Notes: generated from the sequence alone by a model not told the origin. A stretch of 64,000 bases of DNA from Streptomyces sp. CB02366 (GCF_001905905.1 NZ_LIVT01000003.1:124001-188000), one strand, 5' to 3'. Shown: positions 8,348 to 17,127, counted from the stretch's first letter. Program-made: numbers and translations.

Positions 8348-8390
8348 CGCGCCCGGCGCGCGCCCCTCCTGCGGGGCCGCGCCGGGCGCG
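8348..8390 (+). terminator. Strong GC hairpin after the cellulase
   Basis: A 13-bp stem (CGCGCCCGGCGCG / CGCGCCGGGCGCG) extends inward by a GCCCC/GGGGC pairing after a single bulge. It lies 72 bp past the stop and is the likely terminator of the cellulase transcript. Confidence 0.75.
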
Positions 8391-8438
8391 TTGCCGTGGC
8401 GCTCACTCCCAGTACTCCCGGAATTAACCCTCCACGCC

Positions 8439-8466
8439 TTGTCATACCCTGTTCTACGCGCATAGT
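8439..8466 (+). promoter_or_regulatory. Promoter of the secreted nuclease gene
   Basis: TTGTCA (8439-8444), 16 bp, CATAGT (8461-8466) forms a vegetative-type promoter 35 bp upstream of the GTG start. The element from TTGTCAT through CTG-TC to ATAG closely resembles the amidase promoter at 15363, suggesting a shared control signal for secreted hydrolases. Confidence 0.55.
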
Positions 8467-8500
8467 TTTTGCCCCTACTACTCAGTTGGGGGCACCTCCC

Positions 8501-10918
8501 GTGCAGATATACAGATCCGGTTCCGTCCTGCTGACCGGAGCCGTCGCCGCCGCGCTCGCGGTGACCGCCCTGCCCGCCGCCCACGCGGCCCCGTCCGCCA
8601 CCGCCGTCATCTCCGAGGTGTACGGCGGCGGGGGCAACTCCGGCGCGACGCTCACCCGGGACTTCGTCGAGCTGGCCAACGCCGGCTCCGCGCCCTACGA
8701 GGTGGGCGGACTCAGCGTCCAGTACCTCCCGGGCAGCCCCTCGGCCGGATCGCAGTGGCAGGTCTCCGCCCTGACCGGGTCCATCGCCCCCGGCGGCCGG
8801 TACCTCGTCGCCCAGGCCGCGGGCACCGGCGGCACCGTCGCCCTGCCGACCGCCGACGCCACCGGCGCCGTCGCCATGGCGGCGGGCAGCGGCACCGTCG
8901 CCCTGGTCTCCGGGACCACCCCGCTCACCTGCAAGTCGGCGGCGGACTGCGCGGCCGACACCCGGATCGTGGACCTGGTCGGTTACGGCTCCGCGGTCGT
9001 CCGCGAGGGCAGCGGCCCGGTTCCCGGCGCCTCGGCCACCGCCTCCGTCGCCCGCGCCGCCTCGCTCGCCGACACCGACGACAACGCCGCCGACCTCGCC
9101 GCGGGCTCCCCCACCCCGGTCAACACCAAGGGCGAGACGTCCGGCGGCGGACAGCCCCCGGAGGAGCCCGGCCCCACCGAGCCCGGCCCCGTCCGCGTCC
9201 ACGACATCCAGGGCGCCACCCGCGTCTCCCCGCTCGCCGGCACCGCGGTGACCGGCGTCCCGGGCGTCGTCACGGGCGTGCGGACCAGCGGATCGCGCGG
9301 CTTCTGGATCCAGGACACCGCGCCGGACGAGGACCCGCGTACGGGCGAGGGCCTGTTCGTCTACACCGGCTCCGCCGCGCCGGCCGTGAAGACCGGGGAC
9401 TCCGTCCTGGTCAGCGGCAAGGTCGCGGAGTACTACCCGGGTACCGGCACCCAGTCGCTCACCCAGATCACCTCGCCCCGCACCACCGTGCTCTCCTCCG
9501 GCAACGCGCTGCCCGACCCGGCCGTCCTCGACGCCCGCTCGGTGCCCGGCCGTTACGTGCCCTCGGCGGACGGCGGATCGATCGACGCGCTGCCCCTGGA
9601 CCCGAGCCGGTACGCGCTGGACCTCTACGAGGCGCTGGAGGGCTCCCGCGTCACGTTCGCCGACACGCGGGTCACCGGCGCGACGACCGCGTACGACGAG
9701 ATCTGGGTGACGGTCAAGCCCGGGGAGAACCCGACCCGGCGCGGCGGCACCCGGTACGCCTCGTACGAGGACCAGAACACCGGCCGCCTCAAGGTGCTCT
9801 CGCTCGACCCGGCGCGGCCGGTCCCGACGGCGAACGTCGGGGACGTGCTGAAGGGCCGCACCACCGGCGTCCTCGACTACGCGAGCTACGGCGGCTACAA
9901 CGTCCAGGCCACCGAACTGGGCACACTCGTCGACAACGGGCTGCGGCGCGAGGTGACCCGCAAGCAGAAGAAGAACGAGCTGGCGGTCGCCACGTACAAC
10001 GTGGAGAACCTCGACGCGCGCGACGACCAGGCGAAGTTCGACACCCTGGCCGCCGGCGTCGCGGTCAACCTCTCCTCCCCCGACATCGTCTCGCTGGAGG
10101 AGATCCAGGACGACAACGGTGCGGTGAACGACGGCACGACGGGTTCCGAGGCGACGCTGAAGCGGTTCACGGACGCGATCGTCGCCCAGGGCGGCCCGCG
10201 TTACGCCTGGCGCTACATAGCTCCCGAGAACAACAAGGACGGCGGCGAGCCCGGCGGCAACATCCGCAACGTCTTCCTCTACAACCCGGAGCGGGTCTCC
10301 TTCACCGACCGCGCGGGCGGCGACGCCACCACGCCGGTGCGGGCCGTCGACACCTGGAAGGGCGTCCGGCTCTCCGCGTCCCCGGGCCGGATCAACCCGG
10401 CGAGCCCGGCGTGGGCGGACAGCCGCAAGCCGCTGGTGGGCGAGTTCGCCTTCCGGGGCAAGCCGGTCTTCGTCATCGGCAACCACTTCGCCTCCAAGGG
10501 CGGCGACCAGCCGCTGCACGGCCGCTTCCAGGAGCCGACGCGTTCCTCGGAGACCAAGCGGATCCAGCAGGCCGCCGAGGTGAACACCTTCGTCGCCTCG
10601 CTGCTGAAGGCCGACAAGTCGGCGCAGGTCGTCGCGCTCGGCGACTTCAACGACTTCGAGTTCTCCCCGACGATGGAGGCGCTGACCAAGGACCGGGCGC
10701 TGAAGCCGCTGATCACGACGCTGCCCGAGGCCGAGCGTTACAGCTACGTCTTCGACGGCAACTCGCAGACGCTGGACCACATCCTGACGAGTCCCGGCGT
10801 CCGCCGCCCCGACTACGACGTGGTGCACATCAACGCCGAGTTCGCCGACCAGGCGAGCGACCACGACCCGCAGGTGGTGCGGATCAAGGTCGGCGGCCTC
10901 TGGCCCTGGTCCTGGTAG
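8501..10918 (+). CDS. Secreted ExeM/NucH-type extracellular endonuclease with lamin-tail domain
   Basis: An 805-residue exported protein. The signal peptide ends near AAHAAPS (residue about 28). A lamin-tail domain follows (ISEVYGGGGNSGATLTRDFVELANAG, residues about 33-170), then an OB-like region (about 225-470) and an endonuclease/exonuclease/phosphatase domain from about residue 490. That domain carries VATYNVENLD, VSLEEIQD (metal Glu near 530), GDFNDFEF (about 713) and a terminal SDHDPQVV (about 786), the complete metal/His set. Family members degrade extracellular DNA, for nutrient scavenging or during programmed mycelial death. The GTG at 8501 is weakly preceded by GGGGG; no better start keeps the signal peptide. 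Confidence 0.9.
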   Translation: MQIYRSGSVLLTGAVAAALAVTALPAAHAAPSATAVISEVYGGGGNSGATLTRDFVELANAGSAPYEVGGLSVQYLPGSPSAGSQWQVSALTGSIAPGGRYLVAQAAGTGGTVALPTADATGAVAMAAGSGTVALVSGTTPLTCKSAADCAADTRIVDLVGYGSAVVREGSGPVPGASATASVARAASLADTDDNAADLAAGSPTPVNTKGETSGGGQPPEEPGPTEPGPVRVHDIQGATRVSPLAGTAVTGVPGVVTGVRTSGSRGFWIQDTAPDEDPRTGEGLFVYTGSAAPAVKTGDSVLVSGKVAEYYPGTGTQSLTQITSPRTTVLSSGNALPDPAVLDARSVPGRYVPSADGGSIDALPLDPSRYALDLYEALEGSRVTFADTRVTGATTAYDEIWVTVKPGENPTRRGGTRYASYEDQNTGRLKVLSLDPARPVPTANVGDVLKGRTTGVLDYASYGGYNVQATELGTLVDNGLRREVTRKQKKNELAVATYNVENLDARDDQAKFDTLAAGVAVNLSSPDIVSLEEIQDDNGAVNDGTTGSEATLKRFTDAIVAQGGPRYAWRYIAPENNKDGGEPGGNIRNVFLYNPERVSFTDRAGGDATTPVRAVDTWKGVRLSASPGRINPASPAWADSRKPLVGEFAFRGKPVFVIGNHFASKGGDQPLHGRFQEPTRSSETKRIQQAAEVNTFVASLLKADKSAQVVALGDFNDFEFSPTMEALTKDRALKPLITTLPEAERYSYVFDGNSQTLDHILTSPGVRRPDYDVVHINAEFADQASDHDPQVVRIKVGGLWPWSW

Positions 10919-10928
10919 AGCACGGCGT

Positions 10929-10967
10929 CCGGGCGGGACGGGCGATTCTCCGTCCCGTCCCGCCCGG
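10929..10967. terminator. Bidirectional hairpin between convergent genes
   Basis: A perfect 14-bp stem (CCGGGCGGGACGGG / CCCGTCCCGCCCGG) with an 11-nt loop begins 11 bp after the nuclease stop and faces the converging hydrolase operon. Confidence 0.8.
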
Positions 10968-11040
10968 TCCGTCTTCGAGCAGGCCCGCCCCGCCCGGCCC
11001 GTTTTCGAGCCGTCCCGCCCCGCCCGGTCCGTCTTCGGGC
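10951..11040. repeat. 30-bp tandem repeat, three copies, in a convergent spacer
   Basis: Three 30-bp units end at 10980, 11010 and 11040, each with a core CCCGCCCGG-CCGT-TTCG-GC. They fill the gap between the nuclease and hydrolase stops; the first copy forms the right arm of the terminator hairpin. No gene was found in the spacer. Confidence 0.75.
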
Positions 11041-11077
11041 CGGGCGGGTCCCATCGGGTCCCGACCGCCCGCGCGCC

Positions 11078-11977
11078 TCAGGTCCGCGCCGCCCGGGCGC
11101 CCGCCTGGCGCGGCAGCGTGACCGCTCCGGCCGCCGGACGCCGCCCGGTGAAGAACCCGGCGACCAGCGTGGCCACCTCCTCGGCCCGCTCCAGGACCAC
11201 CCAGTGGTCGGACTCCTCGATCGTGAGGAACCGGCTGCCCTCGATGGTCGCGGCGAACTCCCGCTGCCGGGCGGGCGAGGTCACCGTGTCGTGCTCCCCG
11301 GCGAAGACCAGCGCCGGTACGCCGGCGAGACCGCCGGAGAAGTCGGGCCGGTCCGCCAGCGCCCGGTAGAGGGAGTCCGCCGCGTGCGGCGAGTGGGCGA
11401 GCGCGTGCAGGAAGGAGCGCCGCACGTAGCGGCGCGCCAACTCCCTCCGGTGAACGGGCCGTTCGGGATCCAGGCACATCAGCGCGTCGGCCGCCGTCGC
11501 GGCGAACCCCTCGCGGTCCCCCGCGGCGAGCTGTCGCCGGGCGCGCTCCCAGCGGTCGATCTGGACCGCGTCGATGTGGACCGGTACGCCGCCGAGCGCC
11601 AGACGGGCGACCCGCTCGGGGTGGCGGCGGGCGAACCCGAAGGCGATGGCGGTGCCGTAGGAGAAGCCGAACACGTTGAGCCGCCGGGCTCCGATGTCGT
11701 CCGCGACGGCGAGCACCGCGCGGCGCAGCAGGCCGCCGCTGGGCCCGGGCGGCAGCGGGTCGGCGCTGCCCATGCCGGGCAGGTCGGCGGTGACCACGTC
11801 GGCGGCGTCGCCGAGGTGGTCGTCCATCTGGGGCCAGCCGAACATGCCCTGGAGCGCGCCGCCGAGAATGAGCGTCGGTTCCGTGGCGGGGGCGCCTCCG
11901 GGGCGGGAGTGCGGCAGGAGGCGGTAGCTGAAGCGCACTCCGTCGACCGACAGGGGCCGGATGATCTCCTCGGGCAT
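11078..11977 (-). CDS. Alpha/beta hydrolase downstream of KS and ACP
   Basis: A 299-residue serine hydrolase fold. The nucleophile elbow is GFSYG (Ser106) after NVFGFSYGTAIAFGFARRHP; the oxyanion region is ILGGALQGMFGWPQMDDHL; the acid is in FAGEHDTVTS and the His in EESDHWVVLE, so the triad is complete. It is third in a minus-strand row ACP - KS - hydrolase, 27 bp below the KS start, so it probably acts on the acyl product of that pair, as a thioesterase, esterase or acyltransferase. Substrate cannot be told from sequence. It is not obviously a type II thioesterase of the RedJ/TesA kind. Confidence 0.82.
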   Translation of the reverse strand: MPEEIIRPLSVDGVRFSYRLLPHSRPGGAPATEPTLILGGALQGMFGWPQMDDHLGDAADVVTADLPGMGSADPLPPGPSGGLLRRAVLAVADDIGARRLNVFGFSYGTAIAFGFARRHPERVARLALGGVPVHIDAVQIDRWERARRQLAAGDREGFAATAADALMCLDPERPVHRRELARRYVRRSFLHALAHSPHAADSLYRALADRPDFSGGLAGVPALVFAGEHDTVTSPARQREFAATIEGSRFLTIEESDHWVVLERAEEVATLVAGFFTGRRPAAGAVTLPRQAGARAART

Positions 11978-12004
11978 GGGTGGGCCGCGTTCCCTTCTGC
12001 TCCG

Positions 12005-13267
12005 TCAGGCCTTGGTGAGGACGAGCGCCGCGTTGTGGCCGCCGAAGCCGAGCGAGGTCTTGACGGCGCAGTCGAAGGAGGCGCCGCGGGCCTCCTTGGC
12101 GACGGCCTCGATCGGGATCTCCGGGTCGGGCGCGTCCAGGTTGACGGTGGGCGGGACCAGTTGGTGCTGGAGGGCGAGCACGGTGAGCGCGGTCTCGATG
12201 CCGCCCGCCGCACCGAGGGTGTGGCCGGTCATCGCCTTGGTGGAGGTCACCAGGGGGCTCTCGCCCAGGACCCGGCGCAGCATCGTCGCCTCGATCAGGT
12301 CGTTGGAGAGCGTCGAGGTGCCGTGGGCGTTGACGTGCCCGACGTCGGCCGGGGAGAGCCCGGCGTCCGCGAGCGCGGTGCGCAGGGCCCGTTCGATGCC
12401 GAGGCCGTCCGGGTCGGGGGCGACGGCGGAGAGCGCGTCACTGGTGGCCCCGTAACCGCTGACGTGGGCGCGGACGGCGGCCCCCCGGGCACGGGCGTGT
12501 TCCGGGTGTTCCAGGACGAGGAGCCCGGCGCCCTCCCCCACGACGAAGCCGTCGCGGTGGGTGTCGAAGGGGCGGCAGGCGGCGGCGGGGTCCTCGCGGC
12601 GGGTGGAGACGGCCTTGAGGCTGCACGCACTGGCGATCAGGAGCCGGGTGCAGGTGGATTCGGCGCCGCCGGCGATGACGATGTCGCACGCCCCGGAGCG
12701 GAGCATCTGGTGGGCGGTGCCGATGGCGACGGTGCCGGAGGAGCAGGCGGTGGAGACGGCCTGGCTGGGTCCGTGCACGCCGAGGTCCAGACTGACGCTG
12801 CTGGCCGCGCCGTTGACGACGGTGAGCGGCGCGAGCTTCGGGGAGACCCGCCGGGGGCCCCGGGCCGCGAGGACGGCCTGCTGCTCGTCGTAGAACGGCA
12901 GGCCTCCGTGGGCGGAGCCGATGACGACGCCGACGCGTGCGCTGTCCCAGAGGGACGGGTCCAGTCCGGCGTCCGCGACGGCCTCGCGGGCGGCGATGAC
13001 GGCCAACTGGGCGAAGCGGTCCATCAGCCGCTGGGCGGCCACCCCGAGAATCGCCCCCGGGTCGCAGTCGGTGACCGAATAGAAGAAGTCGCACGGCAGT
13101 CCGGCCAGTTCGGGCCGGGGTCCGACGGAGGGCACGAGGTGCTCGGTGACGCCGCGCCAGGCGGCGTCCGTCCCCGTGCCGGCCGCGGTGACCAGGCCGA
13201 CGCCGGTGACGGCGGCGGCGTACGGGGGGAGCGGGCGCCGGCGGTGGGGTCCGGCGGTCGCGCTCAT
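12005..13267 (-). CDS. 3-oxoacyl-ACP synthase (FabF-type ketosynthase), stand-alone
   Basis: A 420-residue condensing enzyme with the full KAS catalytic set: active-site Cys175 in STACSSGTVA, His315 in VNAHGTSTLS and His349 with Lys344 in TKAMTGHTLGAAGG. It condenses an acyl chain on Cys with malonyl-ACP. Its ATG overlaps the stop of the ACP gene by ATGA (13264-13267), so ACP and KS are made together. It lacks the partner chain-length-factor gene expected for aromatic type II polyketide synthases, and no reductase or dehydratase accompanies it. Either it elongates a chain once, or it borrows the primary FAS enzymes. Confidence 0.88.
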   Translation of the reverse strand: MSATAGPHRRRPLPPYAAAVTGVGLVTAAGTGTDAAWRGVTEHLVPSVGPRPELAGLPCDFFYSVTDCDPGAILGVAAQRLMDRFAQLAVIAAREAVADAGLDPSLWDSARVGVVIGSAHGGLPFYDEQQAVLAARGPRRVSPKLAPLTVVNGAASSVSLDLGVHGPSQAVSTACSSGTVAIGTAHQMLRSGACDIVIAGGAESTCTRLLIASACSLKAVSTRREDPAAACRPFDTHRDGFVVGEGAGLLVLEHPEHARARGAAVRAHVSGYGATSDALSAVAPDPDGLGIERALRTALADAGLSPADVGHVNAHGTSTLSNDLIEATMLRRVLGESPLVTSTKAMTGHTLGAAGGIETALTVLALQHQLVPPTVNLDAPDPEIPIEAVAKEARGASFDCAVKTSLGFGGHNAALVLTKA

Positions 13268-13587
13268 GCGGAGACCTTCCCGTGGACGACCTCGACGAGG
13301 CGGCCGACGGTGTCGCGCGAGGTGAGCACGGCGTCCTCCAGGTCCACGTCCAGCCGGTCCTCGATGAGCAGCCGCAGCTCCTCCAGCGCGAGGGAGTCCA
13401 ACCGCAGTCGGCGCAGCGGGGCCTCGGGGCGGACGGCGTCGGGGGCGGTTCCGAACCTGGTCACCAGCAGCGTGCGGATCTCCGTCCACGTACCGGTTTC
13501 CACGAACGCCCCGGCCTCCACGGACGTTCCGGTCTCCGCGGACCCGTCGGCCACTTCCGACGTGCTGATCTCTTCCGACGTGCTCAT
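13264..13587 (-). CDS. Acyl carrier protein with acidic N-terminal extension
   Basis: A 107-residue ACP. The phosphopantetheine serine is Ser65 in LRRLRLDSLALEELRLLIED. It is longer than usual for FAS ACPs (about 80) because of a Ser/Thr/Glu-rich lead of about 33 residues before helix 1. First gene of the ACP-KS-hydrolase row and translationally coupled to the KS. The extended sequence and linkage suggest a pathway-specific rather than primary fatty-acid carrier. Confidence 0.85.
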   Translation of the reverse strand: MSTSEEISTSEVADGSAETGTSVEAGAFVETGTWTEIRTLLVTRFGTAPDAVRPEAPLRRLRLDSLALEELRLLIEDRLDVDLEDAVLTSRDTVGRLVEVVHGKVSA

Positions 13588-13831
13588 TCGGCTCTCCTGG
13601 GCTCGGTGACGCGGTGACGCCTGCCGCGTGGTGAGGGGAGTGGGGGAGGGGCCATCGGGGGACGCCGGCTGCTCCGGAGGACATCTTTATACGCCTTCGC
13701 GGGCGAGTTCCCGGCCCCCGTTCCCCCGTGCGACGGGAGTGCTGCGCAGGTGTACGAATTCGGGGCGCGGCGGCAGGGGTGCCAGGATGGGGCTCAGCCC
13801 GTACCGGACGGCACGACCGAAGGAGACGCCC

Positions 13832-14278
13832 ATGACGGCCGAGCAGGACGGCACCGCCGAGGTCATCCCCAGCCCCGCCGCATGGGTCGCCCGGCAGGCC
13901 GAGCTGTACGAGTCCTCCGGCGGCACGCAGGGCACCACCCAGCTCGGCGTCCCCTGTCTGCTGATGGACTACGTGGGGCGGCGCAGCGGAGCGGTGCGGC
14001 GCACGGTGCTGATGTACGGGCGGGACGGCGAGGACTACCTGATCGTGGCGTCCAACGGCGGCTCGGACCGGCCTCCGCTGTGGTACCTGAACCTCCAGGC
14101 GGAACCGGAGGTCGAACTCCGGGTGGGAACCGAGCGGTTCGGGGCGGTGGCGGCGACGCTTCCCGCCGAGGAGAAGGCGCGGGTGTGGCCGGGGCTGGTG
14201 GAGCTGTTCCCGCGCTACGGCGAGTACCAGGCGGGCACCGAGCGGGACATCCCGGTCGTCCGGCTGACCCGGCGCTGA
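13832..14278 (+). CDS. Deazaflavin (F420)-dependent nitroreductase-family protein (DUF385)
   Basis: A 148-residue protein of the Ddn/DUF385 split-barrel group: GVPCLLMDYVGRRSGAVRRT, VASNGGSDRPPLWYLNLQA and the C-terminal IPVVRLTRR end are characteristic. Family members bind F420H2 and reduce quinones or nitro compounds near the membrane. The ATG at 13832 follows AAGGAGA with good spacing. Divergent from the ACP-KS operon, so the 244-bp gap between them holds both promoters. Confidence 0.88.
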   Translation: MTAEQDGTAEVIPSPAAWVARQAELYESSGGTQGTTQLGVPCLLMDYVGRRSGAVRRTVLMYGRDGEDYLIVASNGGSDRPPLWYLNLQAEPEVELRVGTERFGAVAATLPAEEKARVWPGLVELFPRYGEYQAGTERDIPVVRLTRR

Positions 14279-14499
14279 GGCGGAGGCCGGGCGCCGGGCG
14301 GCGGCAGCGGGCGGCGGCGGACCGAAGGCGCGGACCGGCGGCGACGGCTCGACGGCGGCGACCCGGCGACGACTCGGGGGGCGGCTCGGGGGCGCCTCGG
14401 GGGTGACGGCTCGGCACCCCGTCCGAAGCCGCATATGCCTCGGACAAGGCCGCCGGGAGCCCTTCTGGAGCTCCGCTCCGCGCCGTAAACTCCGCGATC

Positions 14500-15231
14500 A
14501 TGACCATGGAAACGGTTCGCCCCGACCCGTCCGCCCTCGGCGGCCCCGCCCTCTTCGACACCATGTCCACGATGCGCGCCATGCGCCGCCTCAAGCCGGA
14601 CCCGGTACCGGAGGAGACGGTCGAGCAGCTGATACAGGCGGCCGTCTGGGGCCCCAGCGGCGGCAACATGCAGCGGTACGAGTACGTGGTGGTGACCGAC
14701 CGCGAGGTGATGGCGCGGCTCGCCCCGCTGTGGAAGCGGTGCGTCGACGCGTACCTGGCGACGACCGGGAAGCACGCGCCCCAGGGCATGGACGAGGCGG
14801 CGTACGGCCGGATGGTCGCGGCGATCGAGCACCAGCGCGACCACTTCGCCGACACCCCCGTGCTGATCATCCCGTGCTACCGGTTCCCGGAGCCGCGCCT
14901 GGACGAGGAGGGCCTGGCGGCCTCGGCGCGCGCGCTCGGCCCCGAGGGCACGCGGCACATGATGGAGACGCAGACACGCTTCCAGGCGCTGGCGGAGGGC
15001 TCGTGCGTCTATCCGGGCGTCCAGAACCTGCTGCTCGCGGCCCGAGGTCTCGGGCTCGCGGCGAACATCACCATCTGGCACCTGATGCTGGAGCGGGAGT
15101 GGAAGCGGGAGCTGGGCATCCCGGAGGACATGAACACCTTCGCGGCCGTTCCGGTGGGGTGGCCCGCGGGCAACTTCGGCCCCGTCCGGCGACGCCCGGT
15201 GGCGGACGTCGTCCACCGCGACCGCTGGTAG
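14500..15231 (+). CDS. FMN-dependent nitroreductase-family oxidoreductase
   Basis: A 243-residue nitroreductase fold protein. The N-terminus TMSTMRAMRRLKPDPVPEET followed by VWGPSGGNMQRYEYVVV is the FMN-binding entry; the C-terminal LLLAARGLGLAANITIWHL and IPVGWPAGNFGPVRRRPV-type end closes the flavin pocket. Usual activity is NAD(P)H-dependent reduction of nitro compounds, quinones or enones. Not coupled to the upstream F420 gene (221 bp apart with GC-rich filler). Confidence 0.85.
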   Translation: MTMETVRPDPSALGGPALFDTMSTMRAMRRLKPDPVPEETVEQLIQAAVWGPSGGNMQRYEYVVVTDREVMARLAPLWKRCVDAYLATTGKHAPQGMDEAAYGRMVAAIEHQRDHFADTPVLIIPCYRFPEPRLDEEGLAASARALGPEGTRHMMETQTRFQALAEGSCVYPGVQNLLLAARGLGLAANITIWHLMLEREWKRELGIPEDMNTFAAVPVGWPAGNFGPVRRRPVADVVHRDRW

Positions 15232-15263
15232 CCTCCGGCCGCGCGTCAACCGCGACCCCCTCC

Positions 15264-15296
15264 CCTGTCGGGTGACGCTCGACGTCACCCGACAGG
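15264..15296 (+). terminator. Hairpin terminator after the nitroreductase
   Basis: A perfect 14-bp stem (CCTGTCGGGTGACG / CGTCACCCGACAGG) with a 5-nt loop lies 32 bp past the stop. Confidence 0.9.
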
Positions 15297-15362
15297 CTCA
15301 GCGCTTCCGTCAACTCCCCAAGTTCTGCAGGATGTTGCCACTCCCAACACCCCAGTCACTCA

Positions 15363-15391
15363 TTGTCATGCACTGCTCATATCGATAGCCT
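15363..15391 (+). promoter_or_regulatory. Promoter of the peptidoglycan amidase gene
   Basis: TTGTCA (15363-15368), 17 bp, TAGCCT (15386-15391) lies about 100 bp ahead of the amidase ATG. The stretch TTGTCAT-C-CTG-TC to ATAG is shared with the nuclease promoter at 8439. Confidence 0.5.
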
Positions 15392-15490
15392 GGCCGCGTT
15401 CGTCGACCCTCCGGACCCGTCTCGGGTGCGGGGGCTTTTCTCTTCGCGCGCCACCCTTCCCCCCCACCTCCCCACCGAGCAGGAGCCCTC

Positions 15491-17044
15491 ATGCCCCAAC
15501 GCACCGCCGCCCGCACCCGGGCCCGCGCCTGCGCCGTGGCGGCCCTCACCGCCGCCGCGCTCCTCGCGACCGGGCACCCGGCGACCGCCGCCCCGCACAC
15601 GGACACGGCCGGCCGGCTGAACCGAGCCTTCGCGGAGGCGGCCCGCGAGTACGGCGTACCGCGCGACCTGCTGGCCGCCGTCGGCTACGGCGAGTCCCGC
15701 CTCGACGGCCACGCGGGCACGCCCAGCCAGGCCAACGGCTACGGCGTGATGCACCTGGCGAGCAACCCGGCCAACCGCTCCCTGGAGAAGGCCGCCGAGC
15801 TGACCGGCGCGAGCGCGGCGAAGCTGCGCCGGGACACCGCGGCCAACATCCTCGGCGGCGCGGCCGTCCTGCGCGACCACGCCGACGCGCTGGGCCTGGA
15901 CGCCGCCGAGCGCCGGGACGTGGACGCCTGGTATCCGGCGGTGGCCCGCTACAGCGCCGCCGGGGGGACGGCCGCCGTCCTCTACGCGGACGCCGTGTAC
16001 ACGTTCCTAGCCCAGGGCGTCTCCGCCACGGTCTCCGGCGGCGAGGAGGTGCTCGTGCCGTCCCGCCCGGTCGCCCCGGACAAGGGCGCGCTGGCGGCGT
16101 CCGACGCGCACATCCTCAGCACGGACTACCCGACGGCGCTCTGGGTGCCCGCGTACTCCGGGAACTACGTCGTCGGGCGCAAGGCCGCCGTCGACAAGGT
16201 GGTCATCCACACCACCCAGGGGTCGTACGCCGGTTCCATCAGCTGGTACCAGAACCCGGCCTCGCAGGTCAGCGCGCACTACACGATCCGCTCGTCGGAC
16301 GGCGAGGTGACCCAGTCGGTCCGGGAGAAGGACACCGCCTGGCACGCCGGCTCCGCCAACTCCTCGTCGGTGGGGATCGAGCACGAGGGCTACGTCGACA
16401 ACCCCGCCTGGTACACCGAGGCGATGTACCGCTCCTCCGCCGCCCTGACCAAGCACCTGGCGGCGCGCTACAACATCCCGAAGAACCGGTCGCACATCAT
16501 CGGGCACAGCGAGGCGCCCGGCGCCACCCACACGGACCCCGGCCCCAACTGGGACTGGAACCACTACATGCAGCTGATCGGCGGCGATCCGGCCCCCGGC
16601 GGCGACGGCCTGACCTTCTCCTCGTACACGACGCAGAAGTCCGGCTCCACCGGCCCGCAGGTCAAGGCGGTGCAGACGCTGCTCAACACCCAGGGGTACG
16701 AGGCGGGCGCGGTGGACGGCAGCTTCGGGCCCACCACCACGAGCGCGGTGCAGGCGTTCCAGCGGGCCCGTTCGCTGGTGGCCGACGGCACGGTCGGCCC
16801 GAAGACGTGGACGGCCCTGCTGTCCGCCGGGACGACCCCGGCGCTGGCGAAGGGCGCGTCGGGCGACGCGGTGAAGCGGCTCCAGCGGGCGCTGACGGCG
16901 GCGCTCGGCACCCCGGTGAACGCGGACGGCAGCTTCGGGCCGGCCACGGAGACGGCGGTGCGCAGCTACCAGACCGGCCGCGGTCTCACCGTCGACGGCA
17001 AGGTGGGCCCGGCCACCTGGGGAGCGTTGCAGAGCGGGAAGTGA
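15491..17044 (+). CDS. Secreted N-acetylmuramoyl-L-alanine amidase with two peptidoglycan-binding domains
   Basis: A 517-residue exported wall hydrolase. The signal peptide ends near ATAAPHT (residue about 35). An N-terminal lysozyme/SLT-like helical region follows (YGVPRDLLAAVGYGESRLDG, about 50-170). The amidase_2 domain runs from about 235 to 365 with zinc-ligand regions VVIHTTQGSY, HAGSANSSSVGIEHEG and IIGHSEAPGATHTDPG. Two peptidoglycan-binding_1 repeats close it, each with VDGSFGP/ADGSFGP and VGP-TW motifs. It cleaves the bond between MurNAc and L-Ala and probably acts in wall remodelling or as a bacteriolytic enzyme. The start follows an AGGAGCC site. Confidence 0.92.
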   Translation: MPQRTAARTRARACAVAALTAAALLATGHPATAAPHTDTAGRLNRAFAEAAREYGVPRDLLAAVGYGESRLDGHAGTPSQANGYGVMHLASNPANRSLEKAAELTGASAAKLRRDTAANILGGAAVLRDHADALGLDAAERRDVDAWYPAVARYSAAGGTAAVLYADAVYTFLAQGVSATVSGGEEVLVPSRPVAPDKGALAASDAHILSTDYPTALWVPAYSGNYVVGRKAAVDKVVIHTTQGSYAGSISWYQNPASQVSAHYTIRSSDGEVTQSVREKDTAWHAGSANSSSVGIEHEGYVDNPAWYTEAMYRSSAALTKHLAARYNIPKNRSHIIGHSEAPGATHTDPGPNWDWNHYMQLIGGDPAPGGDGLTFSSYTTQKSGSTGPQVKAVQTLLNTQGYEAGAVDGSFGPTTTSAVQAFQRARSLVADGTVGPKTWTALLSAGTTPALAKGASGDAVKRLQRALTAALGTPVNADGSFGPATETAVRSYQTGRGLTVDGKVGPATWGALQSGK

Positions 17045-17050
17045 GCACGG

Positions 17051-17092
17051 CCCGGGCGGCCCCTCCGCGCCCGCGGGGAGGGGCCGCCCGGG
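17051..17092. terminator. Bidirectional terminator between amidase and a hypothetical gene
   Basis: A perfect 16-bp stem (CCCGGGCGGCCCCTCC / GGAGGGGCCGCCCGGG) with a 10-nt loop sits between the converging stops at 17044 and 17128. Confidence 0.88.
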
Positions 17093-17127
17093 GCCTCGGC
17101 CGACGCTCCCGGGGGGCGCCCGGAACA

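Noticed and set aside
7088..10864. 1258-codon minus-strand frame across the cellulase and nuclease genes
   Set aside because: Shadow frame produced by third-position GC bias; the plus strand holds GH5 and NucH catalytic motifs.
14279..14499. Repeat-like GGCGG stretch as a regulatory array
   Set aside because: Simple GC-rich filler without regular period or palindromes; no support for a function.
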